DNA of 64,000 nt from an uncultured Selenomonadales bacterium (GCA_900321035.1 ONUH01000009.1:22193-86192), one strand, 5' to 3'. Positions 35,480 to 45,100 are shown, numbered from the stretch's first letter. Numbers and translations: made by a program. The notes: generated by a model from the sequence alone, not told the origin.

Positions 35480-35509
35480 ATCGAACAATTTACGAACATA
35501 ATATGAAAA

Positions 35510-36433
35510 TCACGTTCGCAAGATCTCGCTGTACAGATATCCTTCCCGCACGCCGGAATCGCTGTAGACGACTTCGCGGCAGTCCAGCGACGCCGTCAGC
35601 GCGTCGGCCAGGATCAGGCCGGGAAGCAGGGTGTGGATGCGGTCGGGGGTCGCCAGCATCAGCCGCACGGCGTTTTCTTCTTTCGGCGGATGGGGGGTGA
35701 CGTAGTGGGCGAGGATCGCGCCGAAGCGCCGCGGGTCCATGCGCGTCGTCTCCGGCGGCAGGCCGTACATCAGCCGATAGAGCGCGCAGGTTCCCTTGAA
35801 GGTCCCGCCGATGCCGCAGGCCACGAGGCCGTCCTTCGTCGGGGTCAGCTCGCCGCAGACGATGTTCACCGCCTCGACGGCGTCCTTCCGTATCGCCGCG
35901 GCTTCTTTTGGCGTCGGCAGCAGCCCTTTGACGTAGGCGACCTTCAGCGACAGCGAGCCGAAGGGCAGGCTCCATTTCCGCGCGACGCGCCGCGCGTGAT
36001 ACAGGATGATTTCCGTGCTGCCGCCGCCGATGTCGATAATCACGCCGTCGTCCGCCGCGAGGTCGTGAATCGCCCCGGCGAAGTCGAAAGCGGCTTCCTC
36101 CTCGCCGGAGATGACGCGGATGGAAAGCCCCGTCCGCGCCTCCAGCGCCGCCACCGCTTCGGCGCTGTTCTTCGCGTTTCGCAGGGCGGCGGTGGTGAAG
36201 GCGATCGCATTCTTGACGCCCATGCCCGCGAGGAAGTCCCGGTACTCGGAGACCACCTCGGCGGCGCGCCGAATGCCCTCTTCCTGCATCACGCCGTTCC
36301 GGACGTATGCGGAGAGCCCCACCGTATGCTTGCGCTTCATGACCTGCGCCGCGTGCCCGTCTTTGATTTCATAGACCGCCATGCGGATCGTGTTCGACCC
36401 GATGTCGATCATCGCCTGCAGCATAAATTTCAC
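35510..36433 (-). CDS. Ppx/GppA phosphatase family protein
   Basis: 307 residues. The actin-like ATPase fold shows MIDIGSNTIRMAVYEI (phosphate 1 loop), GEEEAAFDFAGA, and VIIDIGGGSTEIIL (phosphate 2 loop). It corresponds to the short Ppx/GppA form of about 300 residues, without the C-terminal HD domain of longer enzymes. Such enzymes hydrolyse polyphosphate or pppGpp, and which one applies cannot be told here. GGCGGTG serves as ribosome-binding site. A strongly structured leader (36449-36549) precedes it, and parS follows it. Confidence 0.85.
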   Translation of the reverse strand: MKFMLQAMIDIGSNTIRMAVYEIKDGHAAQVMKRKHTVGLSAYVRNGVMQEEGIRRAAEVVSEYRDFLAGMGVKNAIAFTTAALRNAKNSAEAVAALEARTGLSIRVISGEEEAAFDFAGAIHDLAADDGVIIDIGGGSTEIILYHARRVARKWSLPFGSLSLKVAYVKGLLPTPKEAAAIRKDAVEAVNIVCGELTPTKDGLVACGIGGTFKGTCALYRLMYGLPPETTRMDPRRFGAILAHYVTPHPPKEENAVRLMLATPDRIHTLLPGLILADALTASLDCREVVYSDSGVREGYLYSEILRT

Positions 36434-36448
36434 CGCCTTTGGCCGTTA

Positions 36449-36549
36449 AGCCTTATAACAAGGCTGAGATGTCCCCGCCGCTATAGGCGGGAGGTATATC
36501 GGAGGCTGGAGGGCGGGAGATCTCCCTCCGACCGCATATAAGCCTTGTT
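36449..36549 (-). promoter_or_regulatory. Structured leader with alternative pairings upstream of the ppx-like gene
   Basis: On minus, AACAAGGCT (36549-36541) can pair with AGCCTTGTT (36465-36457), enclosing two hairpins: a TATAT...CGGAGG / CCTCCGATATA stem (36540-36495) and CCCGCC / GGCGGG (36491-36474). AGCCTT (36465-36460) can instead pair with AAGGCT (36454-36449), which lies just before the ribosome-binding site. The two states are exclusive, as in riboswitches or attenuators. It matches no riboswitch class I recognise. Confidence 0.5.
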
Positions 36550-36801
36550 GAAATGCTGATTAGGGTAATTCTCTCCGTCGGAGAAAATCGATTTACGGCA
36601 TTATACTTCCACATGAAGTGCGGATTTCCTTCCTTCCCTTTCGTCCTATTCGAAAATAAATATTGTCTGACAAATTCCTCGCAAAGCTATTTCCATTCTA
36701 ATTTTAATATGGTACAATACAAAAGGTAGTCAAAACCGACCAAAAAAACCAGACGGCGTTTTGATACGCGTTTTTGCTTAAAATGAGGAGAGAAACCGGA
36801 C
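36550..36801. other. Intergenic region before the guanylate-kinase-like gene
   Basis: A short hairpin TCTCCGTCGGAGA lies at 36571-36583, then A/T-rich DNA. An extended -10 (TGGTACAAT, about 36710-36718) on plus is the likely promoter of the next gene. Nothing else was recognised. Confidence 0.5.
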
Positions 36802-37368
36802 ATGAATAATAAATTGTATGCCCTCGTCGGCCCTCATGCCTGCGGGAAATCCACCATCATCCAGGAGCTGATCCGCCGCGGCGTCAACTATATCCCGCTG
36901 TACACGACGCGCTCGCCGGACTCCTATGTGCACAATCCCGTCAGCGCCGCGAAGATGTACCGCTTCATCGAGAAGGAGGACTTCTTCAAGCAGGATTTCC
37001 TCGTGAAAATCACATACAAGGGCGAGTATTACGGCATGATGAAGCAGGAGATCCTGGGCGGGCTCCAGAATCATAAGCACAACGTCGTCATCGCCGATGT
37101 GCAGGGCATCAAGCAGCTCTCCAAGCTGCTGAAGGACAATTTCGAGTCCATCTACCTCATGGTGGACTATGTGACGCTGGTGGAGCGTATGCTGCACCTG
37201 AAGCACAGCAACGACGAGATCAAGTATCATATCGAATACGCCGAGAGCAACGGGGAATTCGACACGTGGAAAATCTCCACGCATGTCGTGAAGAACATCA
37301 TCTCCTTCGATTCGACCCTGAACCAGATCCTGGCCATCATGGGAATGACGGCGCCCGTCTCGAAATAA
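36802..37368 (+). CDS. Guanylate-kinase-like P-loop protein
   Basis: 188 residues. The P-loop is ALVGPHACGKST (about 7-18), unlike the GPSGxGKGT of standard Gmk. YTTRSP, YGMMKQEI and IADVQGIKQLSKLL align with Gmk's TTRxPRxGE, YGTxxxxV and DVQGAxQ segments, but the Arg-x-Gly-Glu GMP-binding part is replaced by a longer insert (DSYVHNPVSAAKMY). It is therefore probably a paralogue rather than the housekeeping GMP kinase, and its substrate is unclear. GAGGAGAG precedes the ATG. It is a single gene with a terminator after it. Confidence 0.75.
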   Translation: MNNKLYALVGPHACGKSTIIQELIRRGVNYIPLYTTRSPDSYVHNPVSAAKMYRFIEKEDFFKQDFLVKITYKGEYYGMMKQEILGGLQNHKHNVVIADVQGIKQLSKLLKDNFESIYLMVDYVTLVERMLHLKHSNDEIKYHIEYAESNGEFDTWKISTHVVKNIISFDSTLNQILAIMGMTAPVSK

Positions 37369-37419
37369 GGAAGCCCGCTTCGCGGAAGGAACCGGTTTTC
37401 TTACATAGCAAAGCATGAA

Positions 37420-37450
37420 AAAAGAGCCGCGCATTTTGCGCGGCTCTTTT
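37420..37450. terminator. Bidirectional terminator between kinase-like and PRC-barrel genes
   Basis: The perfect 12-bp stem AAAGAGCCGCGC / GCGCGGCTCTTT has A and T runs between convergent genes. Confidence 0.9.
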
Positions 37451-37463
37451 GTGTTTCGCGGTA

Positions 37464-38348
37464 TTAGTGGATGTTCATGGAAAGCTCGATGAACTTGTTG
37501 GCGAGCTTTGCCTTCTGCAGGACTTCCTCGGTGATGTCGCCGCCGGCTTTGACGATGACTACGCCGGTATCGGTGACGATGTCGCGGGAAGCTTTCTTGC
37601 CCAGCAGGAAACGGCGGTGACGCTCTTCCGTGGCCTTGTCGGCGGCGGATTCGGGCTTCTTCGGTTCCGGCTCGGGCGCGGGCTCCGGCGTCGGCTCGGG
37701 CTCCGGCGCGGGGGCAGGTTCAGGCTCCGGCTGCGGCTCCGGTTCGGGCTCCGGTGCGGGCGCAGGCTCCGGCTCGGGAGCGGGCTCCGGTGCGGGCGCG
37801 GGTTCCGGCGCGGGGGCCGGTTCGGGCGCAGGCTCCGGCGCGGGCGCTACATCATCCGTTTTTTTTTCGTCGGCTTCCTGCTCCGCCGGCGTGTCGATGA
37901 CAGTGACCTGCTTGCCGAAGATGGAAATCTGCTCGGACAGGATCTCGGACTCGACGCCCTTCGGATCGACAATCTGCACCTTTTCGACTTTGCCGTCCTC
38001 GCCGATGAAGATTTCGTTGACCTTACCGTTGATGGTACCGGACTTCGTGATGGCCTTCGTGCCGATGATGCGGATGTTCGCGTCCAGCATGGCCTCGTAG
38101 TCGCTGGCGTCTTCCAGCGTCAGGATGTTTTCGCTGTTGGTGATGGTGACGGCGTCATGACCGATGGCGATGACCGAGGAGTACGGCAGCAGCTTTACGC
38201 CGCGGTACCAGTCTTCGTCCTCGATGGTGATGGCGGCGACAGCGCCGTTTTTCGCATCGATCAGGAGCGTCTTGCTCATGCCGAGCTCGCGGCCCTCGGT
38301 GATGCTGATGATAGGCAGCCCCAGGATTTCTACGCTTCTTTTCGTCAT
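37464..38348 (-). CDS. PRC-barrel protein with Ala-Pro-Glu repeat linker
   Basis: 294 residues. Two PRC-barrel units (about 5-80 and 85-155: [42 protein letters not shown]) are followed by a 75-residue linker of (A/E)PEP repeats (about 165-240). The folded C-terminus of about 55 residues has [32 protein letters not shown], also PRC-like. There is no signal peptide or membrane span, so it is predicted cytoplasmic. PRC-barrels mediate protein contacts in photosynthetic centres and RNA processing. It lies 21 bp after the PEP-rod membrane protein gene, so they form a pair. Function unknown. Confidence 0.75.
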   Translation of the reverse strand: MTKRSVEILGLPIISITEGRELGMSKTLLIDAKNGAVAAITIEDEDWYRGVKLLPYSSVIAIGHDAVTITNSENILTLEDASDYEAMLDANIRIIGTKAITKSGTINGKVNEIFIGEDGKVEKVQIVDPKGVESEILSEQISIFGKQVTVIDTPAEQEADEKKTDDVAPAPEPAPEPAPAPEPAPAPEPAPEPEPAPAPEPEPEPQPEPEPAPAPEPEPTPEPAPEPEPKKPESAADKATEERHRRFLLGKKASRDIVTDTGVVIVKAGGDITEEVLQKAKLANKFIELSMNIH

Positions 38349-38369
38349 GGATTCGTTCCTCCTAAAGTT

Positions 38370-40166
38370 TTAATTACCCGTCTGCTTCGCGAATTCGGCT
38401 TCGATTTCCGCGATCCAGTCCGGCGGGATCTGGCTGAATGGGATTTCCGGCGCGTCATGACGCGCGGTGATATGCGAGACGGCGTCGAGGTAAGAGATGT
38501 TCTTTTGGAACTCTGCCACGATGTCGGTCTGGCCTTGGATGGTGGGGAGAGTGAGCGCGTCGCGGTAAGTTTTCGCGGCGACGTCGTAAGCGCCGGCCTC
38601 TTTGTAGAGGTTGCCCAGCTCGATGACGAGGAAGGGCACGTACGGATCGTCGGCAAAGCGTTCGAGGGCCTGTTGATAGGCCGCGGCGGCCGCGGCGACG
38701 TGACCGGCTTCTTTCTCCGTATATGCGTAATCGAGATGATCGTCCAATGTGACGACGTTCTCGGGAACGCCGATGAGCATAGGCTCCGGTTCTTCTTCCT
38801 GTTCCGGTATCTCGGGTTCGGGCACAGGTTCCGGTTCGGGCTCTGCTTCCTGCACCTCGGGCACAGGCTCCGGCTCGGGCTCTTCTTCCTGAACCTCGGG
38901 AACAGGTTCGGGCTCGGGTTCCTGTTCCGGTATCTCGGGTTCGGGAACGGGTTCCGGCTCGGGCTCCTGTTCCTGAATTTCGGGAACGGGCTCCGGCTCG
39001 GGTTCCTGTTCCGGTATCTCGGGTTCGGGAACGGGTTCCGGTTCGGGCTCTGCTTCCTGAATTTCGGGAACGGGTTCCGGCTCGGGCTCCTGTTCCTGTA
39101 CTTCGGGTACAGGCTCGGGTTCGGGCTCTGCTTCTTGAACCTCGGGAACAGGCTCCGGTCCGGGTTCCTGTTCCTGAACTTCGGGCACAGGCTCCGGTTC
39201 GGGCTCTTGTTCCTGAACCTCGGGAACGGGCTCCGGTTCTTGCTCTTGAATCTCGGGTTCGGGCTCCGGCTCGGGTTCTTTCTCCTGAACTTCGGGCGCA
39301 GGTTCCGGCTCGGGTTCTTTCTCCTGAACTTCGGGCACCGGTTCCTGTTCGGGTTCTTTCTCCTGAACTTCGGGCACCGGTTCCTGTTCGGGTTCTTTCT
39401 CCTGAACCTCGGGTTCGGGTTCCGGTTCGGGCTTCTGCTCCTGAACTTCGGGCACAGGCTCGGGCTCGGGCTCTGCTTCCTGACCTTCGGGCACAGGCTC
39501 GGGCTCGGGCTTCTGCTCCTGAACCTCGGGTTCGGGCATGGGCTTCGGCTCCGGTTTTTCTTCCGGTACTTCTTCGATTTTTGGCTCCGCCGTTTCGACG
39601 ACGGGCTCCGTTTCTTTCGGGGGCGCCTCTTCCGGCTGCTCCGCCGGAGACGCTTCCGATTCGGGCGGCTCGACGCCCGGCGGCAGCTCGACTTCCCAAA
39701 GGATGTCCTGCTCCGGCTGACCGCCTTCTGCGGAGGCTGCTTCCTCCGCTTCGGGGGCCGCTTCCGATTCCTCGGCCAACAGTTCCGGTTCTTCGGCGTT
39801 CCCGATTTCTTCCGCCGCTTCCTCTTCCGCGACGGGCGCCGGCGCCGGTTTCGGCTTTGGCTTCGGCGGTTTGGATTTCGCGAACAACGCGCGCAGGTAG
39901 TCCCGCCTCAAAAAGTATTCATTGATGCCGGTGACGAGGATGGCCGAGAAAAGCACCAGGAAGACCAGCATCATCAGATGACTGAACGTCAGATACGCGG
40001 ACAGGAGGATGGCGGAAAAATTCACGACCAATGCCGCGACTGCACAGAGCACAAGCGCGTTGGTATGGACGGCAATCCCGAAATACTGGGCGACGCGCTG
40101 TACGATCAGCACGCTGGCCGCCATGAAGACAACGGCTGCGACAAGAAAACCCAATTTATTCACCAC
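38370..40166 (-). CDS. Membrane protein with long acidic Pro-Glu repeat rod and TPR-like C-terminus
   Basis: 598 residues. Three hydrophobic segments (about 5-25, 36-58, 62-83) start the protein, followed by a basic stretch ([14 protein letters not shown]). An acidic linker and roughly 270 residues of PEPEPVPE-(V/I)QEQE repeats follow (about 205-480), which should form an extended polyproline rod. The last 110 residues look like TPR helices ([42 protein letters not shown]). Together with the PRC-barrel protein it may build a membrane-anchored scaffold; this is inference. The repeat count is likely to vary between strains. Confidence 0.7.
   Translation of the reverse strand: MVNKLGFLVAAVVFMAASVLIVQRVAQYFGIAVHTNALVLCAVAALVVNFSAILLSAYLTFSHLMMLVFLVLFSAILVTGINEYFLRRDYLRALFAKSKPPKPKPKPAPAPVAEEEAAEEIGNAEEPELLAEESEAAPEAEEAASAEGGQPEQDILWEVELPPGVEPPESEASPAEQPEEAPPKETEPVVETAEPKIEEVPEEKPEPKPMPEPEVQEQKPEPEPVPEGQEAEPEPEPVPEVQEQKPEPEPEPEVQEKEPEQEPVPEVQEKEPEQEPVPEVQEKEPEPEPAPEVQEKEPEPEPEPEIQEQEPEPVPEVQEQEPEPEPVPEVQEQEPGPEPVPEVQEAEPEPEPVPEVQEQEPEPEPVPEIQEAEPEPEPVPEPEIPEQEPEPEPVPEIQEQEPEPEPVPEPEIPEQEPEPEPVPEVQEEEPEPEPVPEVQEAEPEPEPVPEPEIPEQEEEPEPMLIGVPENVVTLDDHLDYAYTEKEAGHVAAAAAAYQQALERFADDPYVPFLVIELGNLYKEAGAYDVAAKTYRDALTLPTIQGQTDIVAEFQKNISYLDAVSHITARHDAPEIPFSQIPPDWIAEIEAEFAKQTGN
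38800..39550. repeat. In-frame tandem repeat coding for Pro-Glu rod
   Basis: About 750 bp of imperfect 39-45-bp units, with GGTTCCGGCTCGGGCTC-type cores and TCCTGAACTTCGGG-type spacers. All length changes keep frame. Confidence 0.85.
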
Positions 40167-40474
40167 ACTTGGAGCGATTTACATAAACCTTGCGGCAGGC
40201 GCAAAAACGGAGGCCGCTTTGCGCCGCCGCCAAGAATTCACTGACCATATATACCCGCCCCGCACGGTCGGGATCGCCTGCGAACGGCGAAACGCCGGCG
40301 TGCGGCCGGGGTATTTTTCGTGCAAAAATCCGCGCCCGCTTTCGCGCGCGCCATAGATATTTGTATTATAGCATGGGAAAATCCCTATGTCCACTATTGC
40401 GACGGGCAGGGGATTTTGTTTTTTTGTCGAATATATCCTATATATAATTTACAGGCACACGAGGGGGAAACGGC
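40167..40474. other. Intergenic region between PEP-rod gene and HPr-EI gene
   Basis: 308 bases between divergent genes. It holds G/C-rich palindromes (40255-40312), a terminator-like hairpin AAAATCCC / GGGGATTTT followed by T7 (40378-40427), and TATAAT (40443-40448) with a weak TTGTCG upstream as likely promoter of the HPr-EI gene. No open frame is supported. Confidence 0.55.
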
Positions 40475-42454
40475 ATGAAAGAGAGAACGGTCCGCGTGCT
40501 CTGCCCGAACGGCATCCATATCAGCCCGGCCGGCGTTATGGCGAAGCTGCTGAAGAAGGTTTCGGCACGCGCGGAAATACGCCGCGGGGAGCAATCCGCG
40601 GACGCCTCCGATATCGACGCGGTGCTGGCGCTGGCGCTGCGGGAAGGCGAGGATGTGACCGTCCGCGCCGAGGGCGGCGAGGCGGATATAGCGCTGTCGC
40701 TGGTGGAAGCGGTGCTGCGGGAAGGAACGAAAATGCTGAAGACATGGCGGGCGGAGGCTTCCGCCGCCCCGAAGCCGCCGGAGAAAAAAGAGTTCGCAGT
40801 CGCTTCCGCGAGCCTCTGTATCGGCCGCATCCGGCAGACGGCGGACGATATGAAGGAAAAATTGGCTTCCTATAAAAAAGGCTCGCCGATGGAGGAAGCG
40901 CGGCGCTTCGGCGAGGCGGTGAAGGCTTTTGCGGCGCGCATGGAGAAAACGGCCCGCGCCTGCGCCGACGCGGGAGAGACGCGGCAGCAGCTCATCCTGG
41001 AAGGCTATCGCATGATGGCGGAGGCCCAGGGCTTTCATGAAGAGGTCGGACGCGTCATCGCGGAGGGCGTTGCGGCGCCGGAGGCGGTGCTTGCGGCGAA
41101 AGAGCGGATGGCGTCGTCCATGCTGCTGCAGGAGCGCGCGGGCGATCAGCGTGAAGTGGGGCGCAGCATAGCGCGGATCCTGCTCGGCATAAAAGAGACG
41201 GCGGAGACGGAAGACGGCTCGGCCTTGATCCTCGTCGGCGACGAGATCTCGCCGGAGCTGATCGCCCGTTTCTCCGGCGACCGGCTGGCGGGCATCATAC
41301 AGAGCGGAGGCAGCCCGTCGGGCCACGCGGCGATCCTGGCCCGTATGCGCGGCATCGTGGCGCTCCTGGGCTATCAGGGGGCGGAGAAACTGCCGGACGG
41401 CGCGATGGCTATCGTCGACGGCGAAAAAGGGACCGTCGTCGTGGACCCCTCGGAGGAAGAGCTTCGCGAAGCGCAGCGGCGGATCGACGAGGAAAAGGCC
41501 GAAGCCCGGCGGCTCTTGGAGGAAACCGGGGCTGCCGTCACGAAAGACGGCGCGGTAATCACCCTGCGGGCGAACGTGGGCTCCGCCGAGGAAGCGGAGG
41601 CCGCCGTCAGGAACGGCGCGGAGGGCGTGGGGCTGTTCCGTTCGGAGTTCCTCTATCTCGGACGGAACGAACTGCCCTCGGAGGACGAGCAGGCGGAGGT
41701 TTACCGGCGGGCGGCGAAGGCCTGCGGCGGACAGCCCTGCGTAATTCGTACCCTCGACGCGGGCGGGGACAAGGATATCCCGGCGTTGGCTTTGCCGAAA
41801 GAAGCGAATCCTTTTCTCGGCTTCCGGGCGATCCGCATCAGCCTTTCCCGGCCGGCGCTGCTTTCGGCCCAGCTTCGCGCCGTGCTGCGGGCGGCGAAGG
41901 AAGGAAAGGCCGCGCTGCTCTTGCCCATGATCGTCTCCGTCTCTGAGATCGAGGACGTGCGAAAGGCGCTGGAAACGGAGCGGCGCGCGCTGTTCGGCGA
42001 CGACGAAGCCGCGCCGGACGTTCCCGTCGGCGTCATGATCGAGACGCCCGCCGCCGTGGTGCAGGCGGACGTCCTCGCCCGGCACGCGGATTTCTTCAGC
42101 ATCGGCACCAACGATCTCGCCCAGTACACGCTGGCGGCGGACAGGACGAACGCCGCGCTCGCCTATCTCGACGGCATGTTTCATCCGGCGACGCTGCGCA
42201 TGATCAGGCTGATCGTGTCCGCGGCGCAGCAGGCGGGAATCCCCGTCGCCATCTGCGGCGAGATGGCCGCGGACCCGCTGGCGGCGAAGCTGCTCATAGG
42301 CCTCGGCGTCACCGTGCTGAGCATGGCGCCGCCCATGCTGCCGAAGATTCGCGCCGTCGTCCGCCAGACGTCTCTCGCCAGGGCGCAGCGTTTGGCGGAG
42401 GAAGCGCTGCGGCAGACCAATCCGGCTGCCGTCCGGGCCATCCTGGCGCGGTAA
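40475..42454 (+). CDS. Fused HPr - enzyme I (PEP-protein phosphotransferase)
   Basis: 659 residues. An HPr domain (1-90) has the phosphoacceptor His15 in NGIHISPAG, where the usual Arg17 is Ser. An enzyme I module follows, with the swivelling His in GGSPSGHAAILAR (about 281), one residue longer than the usual GGxTSHxAI. The PEP-binding barrel has GLFRSEFLYL, RTLDAGGDKDIPAL, NPFLGFRAIRI, IGTNDLAQYTLAADR and ICGEMAADPLAAKL (catalytic Cys). No PTS permease is nearby. It could feed a PTS or act as a regulatory phosphotransfer protein. The altered HPr and His motifs leave normal activity uncertain. Confidence 0.85.
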   Translation: MKERTVRVLCPNGIHISPAGVMAKLLKKVSARAEIRRGEQSADASDIDAVLALALREGEDVTVRAEGGEADIALSLVEAVLREGTKMLKTWRAEASAAPKPPEKKEFAVASASLCIGRIRQTADDMKEKLASYKKGSPMEEARRFGEAVKAFAARMEKTARACADAGETRQQLILEGYRMMAEAQGFHEEVGRVIAEGVAAPEAVLAAKERMASSMLLQERAGDQREVGRSIARILLGIKETAETEDGSALILVGDEISPELIARFSGDRLAGIIQSGGSPSGHAAILARMRGIVALLGYQGAEKLPDGAMAIVDGEKGTVVVDPSEEELREAQRRIDEEKAEARRLLEETGAAVTKDGAVITLRANVGSAEEAEAAVRNGAEGVGLFRSEFLYLGRNELPSEDEQAEVYRRAAKACGGQPCVIRTLDAGGDKDIPALALPKEANPFLGFRAIRISLSRPALLSAQLRAVLRAAKEGKAALLLPMIVSVSEIEDVRKALETERRALFGDDEAAPDVPVGVMIETPAAVVQADVLARHADFFSIGTNDLAQYTLAADRTNAALAYLDGMFHPATLRMIRLIVSAAQQAGIPVAICGEMAADPLAAKLLIGLGVTVLSMAPPMLPKIRAVVRQTSLARAQRLAEEALRQTNPAAVRAILAR

Positions 42455-42656
42455 CGGGGCGGCAGATTATGCGGGAAACCCTTGCGGGATTTGGTATACG
42501 CCTGCAAAAATAATAAATTTTTGAGATTTTCAAACAGGAAATTCATATTTTTTCAAGAAATCTTTATGACACTAAAAAACCGAAAACCGACGGCACACCT
42601 TCGATGCGAATTCTTATCCGATCGGACGGCACGGTTTTTGGGGGGGAGGTTTTACG
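42455..42656. other. Leader of the hydrogenase-like receptor gene
   Basis: 202 bases, A/T-rich at 42507-42580. An inverted repeat AAAAACCG (42575-42582) / CGGTTTTT (42632-42639) could act as a terminator or leader hairpin, and GGGGGGAGG supplies the ribosome-binding site. No clear promoter was found. Confidence 0.4.
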
Positions 42657-44492
42657 ATGAGCCGGATTTTTACCAAGGAAGACAAATGTACGGGCTGCAA
42701 CAAATGCATCGAAGCATGCCCCGTGGACTGCGCGAACGAAGCCTATCTCGACGGGAACGGCCTTCGGAAGGTGCGCGTGGACGACAAATACTGCATCCAC
42801 TGCGGCGCCTGCCTCGGCGCCTGCGATCACGGCGCCCGCGACTACACGGACGACACGGAGCAATTCTTCCGCGACCTGGCGGCAGGTCAGCCGATTTCCA
42901 TCATTGCGGCCCCGGCGGCGCAGGTGAATTTCGACGACGCGGAGCATCTTTTCGGCTGGCTGAAGTCCATGGGCGTCCAGCACATCTACGACGTGTCCAT
43001 GGGCGCGGACATCACTACCTGGGCGTATCTGCGCGCCATCGAGAAATATCGGCTCGAGTCCGTCGTAGCCCAGCCCTGCCCGGCCATCATCAACTACTGC
43101 GAGCGGTACATACCGGATATCCTGCCGTATATGTCCCCGATTCACAGCCCGATGATGTGTCTCGCGGTCTATCTGCGGAAATATCAGAACGTGAAGGAGA
43201 AATTGGCGTTCCTCTCGCCCTGTGTGGCGAAGGTGGACGAGATCAGCGACCCGAACAACGACGGGCTCGTGCAGTACAACGTGACCTTCAGAAAGCTGCA
43301 GGAAAAGATCGAGCGCGAGCGGATCAATTTGAAATCGTATCCGGTCGAGGACTTCGAGGGCATGGAGGCGGCGCTGGGCCACACCTACAGCCGTCCCGGC
43401 GGACTGAAGGAAAATATCTTCGTGACGAATCCCGAAATCTGGGTGCGTCAGATCGAGTCCCCGAAGCATGCCTATCCGTACCTCCGGCAGTATCTGGAGC
43501 GCCGCCGGCAGGGCAAGCCGGTGCCGACGGTGGTGGATATCCTGAACTGCGGCGAGGGCTGCAACCGCGGCCCCGGAACGATGAAACGCGCCGTGCTCGA
43601 CGATATCGACGCGAAGACGAACCGCAAGAAGCAGGAGAAGATGGACGCGAAGGTCAAACGGACGGAGCAGGGGACCGAGTACGAGCCGTACGTCTATTTC
43701 GACGAGCACCTGAACGTCGACGACTTCCGCCGGGAGTACACGGCGAAGGACATCCACGGCTTCTTCGACGACAACGACCTGGACGCCGTTTTCGAGAGCC
43801 TGGGCAAGTACACGCCGGCCTCGCAGCAGATCAACTGCTTTGCCTGCGGCTACGGAAGCTGCAAGCGGTTCGCGCAGGCCGTGAAGCGCGGCAAGAACGT
43901 CCCCGACAGCTGCATCGACTATGAGCGGCACCGGATTCTCGCCGCCGAGGCGGAGCGGAGGAAGAACAAGCTTTCGGGTAAGGTCAAGGAAATCATCGAA
44001 ACGATCCAGCAGGTGGCGGAAGCCAGCTCCGAAAACGCGAAGCACGTCGGCGACATCAGCCGCCAGATCGAGACCCTCGCGGAATCCTCCGACCATCTGA
44101 GGAACAGCACGGACATGGTCTCCAAGAAGATGGAGGATTTCTCCGCCGCGTCCAACGACATCATGAAGATCGCCGGACAGACGAACCTCCTGGCGCTGAA
44201 CGCTGCCATCGAGGCGGCGCACGCCGGAGACGCGGGCCGCGGGTTCGCGGTCGTGGCCGACGAAGTGCGCAAGCTCGCGCAGGCCACCGACGAGACGGTG
44301 CGCGAGACGCAGAAGAACCAGGAATCCACGGCGAAGGAAGTCCGCGAGATGACGGCCGCCTCTACGCAAATGGGGGAGCAGGTCCGCGCCATCAAGGATT
44401 TCATCCTGCAAATCTCCTCCGCCACGGAAGAAGTCTCCGCGCAGTGCGAGGAAGTCTCCCGTACGGCCTCGTCGATCATGGCGGAAGAATAA
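42657..44492 (+). CDS. [FeFe]-hydrogenase-like H-cluster domain fused to cytoplasmic MCP signalling domain
   Basis: 611 residues. Two 4Fe-4S ferredoxin motifs ([24 protein letters not shown]) are followed by a hydrogenase large-subunit core with AQPCPAI (L1, about 143), SPCVAK (L2, about 187) and [12 protein letters not shown] (L3, about 296). The four Cys that hold the H-cluster are kept, but the catalytic proton-relay Cys of TSCCP is lost, as in sensory-type enzymes. A further cluster motif ([12 protein letters not shown]...C, about 398-420) leads to a methyl-accepting signalling domain with [17 protein letters not shown]. There are no membrane spans. It likely senses H2 or redox state and signals through CheA/CheW. 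Confidence 0.85.
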   Translation: MSRIFTKEDKCTGCNKCIEACPVDCANEAYLDGNGLRKVRVDDKYCIHCGACLGACDHGARDYTDDTEQFFRDLAAGQPISIIAAPAAQVNFDDAEHLFGWLKSMGVQHIYDVSMGADITTWAYLRAIEKYRLESVVAQPCPAIINYCERYIPDILPYMSPIHSPMMCLAVYLRKYQNVKEKLAFLSPCVAKVDEISDPNNDGLVQYNVTFRKLQEKIERERINLKSYPVEDFEGMEAALGHTYSRPGGLKENIFVTNPEIWVRQIESPKHAYPYLRQYLERRRQGKPVPTVVDILNCGEGCNRGPGTMKRAVLDDIDAKTNRKKQEKMDAKVKRTEQGTEYEPYVYFDEHLNVDDFRREYTAKDIHGFFDDNDLDAVFESLGKYTPASQQINCFACGYGSCKRFAQAVKRGKNVPDSCIDYERHRILAAEAERRKNKLSGKVKEIIETIQQVAEASSENAKHVGDISRQIETLAESSDHLRNSTDMVSKKMEDFSAASNDIMKIAGQTNLLALNAAIEAAHAGDAGRGFAVVADEVRKLAQATDETVRETQKNQESTAKEVREMTAASTQMGEQVRAIKDFILQISSATEEVSAQCEEVSRTASSIMAEE

Positions 44493-44510
44493 TCCCCGAC
44501 GGCAAGACGA

Positions 44511-44541
44511 AAGCCCCCGCGTGTTATACGCGAGGGCTTTT
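44511..44541. terminator. Bidirectional terminator
   Basis: AAGCCCCCGCGTG pairs with CGCGAGGGCTT, with T tract on plus, between convergent genes. Confidence 0.8.
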
Positions 44542-44556
44542 CCTATGCGCTCCGTT

Positions 44557-45039
44557 TCATTTTTCCCGGACATGCTTGCCCGTCAGATGCTCGATGTGGA
44601 GCGCTACGAGCTGTACCTGTCCGGCGAAATCCGCGATTTCCTGTTCCATCTTTTCCTTCGTGGGAAAATATTTCGCGCCCAGCGCGCGCAGTTTCTCCAG
44701 GATTCGCGCCGTGTCCTCCGCCGGCACCAGCTCCGCGCGGCAAAAGGCGACGACGCTTTCCACGTGCTGCCACCAGTCGCCCTCTTCCTGCGTGCCGCCG
44801 TCCCAGACGGTGAAGCAGGCCTTGGCGTCGGCCTTCAGCGCGTCGATCTTATGGCCTTCCCGCGCGCAGTGGAAATAAATCGTTTCCTCGGCCTCGTCGT
44901 AATAGAAATTCAGCGGAACGGCATACGGGTATCCCATATCGCCGATCACGGACAGCGCGCCGCGTCGTTCCTCCCGGAGAATCCGCGCGCAGTCCTCTTT
45001 CGACAGCGCCTGTTTCTTTCTTCTCATGTCCCGAAACAT
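44557..45039 (-). CDS. Pyridoxamine 5'-phosphate oxidase-like flavin protein
   Basis: 160 residues from the ATG at 45039 (GGGAGGG, 7-nt spacing); an open extension to 45213 runs over the opposing promoter and is not supported. The split-barrel FMN-binding fold of the NimA/PNPOx-like family is indicated by ALSVIGDMGYPYAVPLNFYYD, IYFHCAREGHKIDALK and ACFTVWDG. The C-terminus SVVAFCRAELV and LVALHIEHLTGK closes the barrel. Such proteins bind FMN or heme and reduce small molecules, and nitroimidazole resistance is one known activity of the family. The substrate here is unknown. Confidence 0.82.
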   Translation of the reverse strand: MFRDMRRKKQALSKEDCARILREERRGALSVIGDMGYPYAVPLNFYYDEAEETIYFHCAREGHKIDALKADAKACFTVWDGGTQEEGDWWQHVESVVAFCRAELVPAEDTARILEKLRALGAKYFPTKEKMEQEIADFAGQVQLVALHIEHLTGKHVREK

Positions 45040-45100
45040 TCTTATCCCTCCCTGTCGTTTCCTTATACATACCATAAAACCGGCGCGGAGGTCAATCTTC

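Noticed and set aside
36449..36549. TPP riboswitch on the plus strand because of a CTGAGAT motif
   Set aside because: The downstream conserved TPP segments are absent, and the element sits directly before the minus-strand gene instead.
38800..39550. Tandem repeats as a non-coding satellite
   Set aside because: Units stay in frame and encode a continuous Pro-Glu rod within a gene with folded ends.
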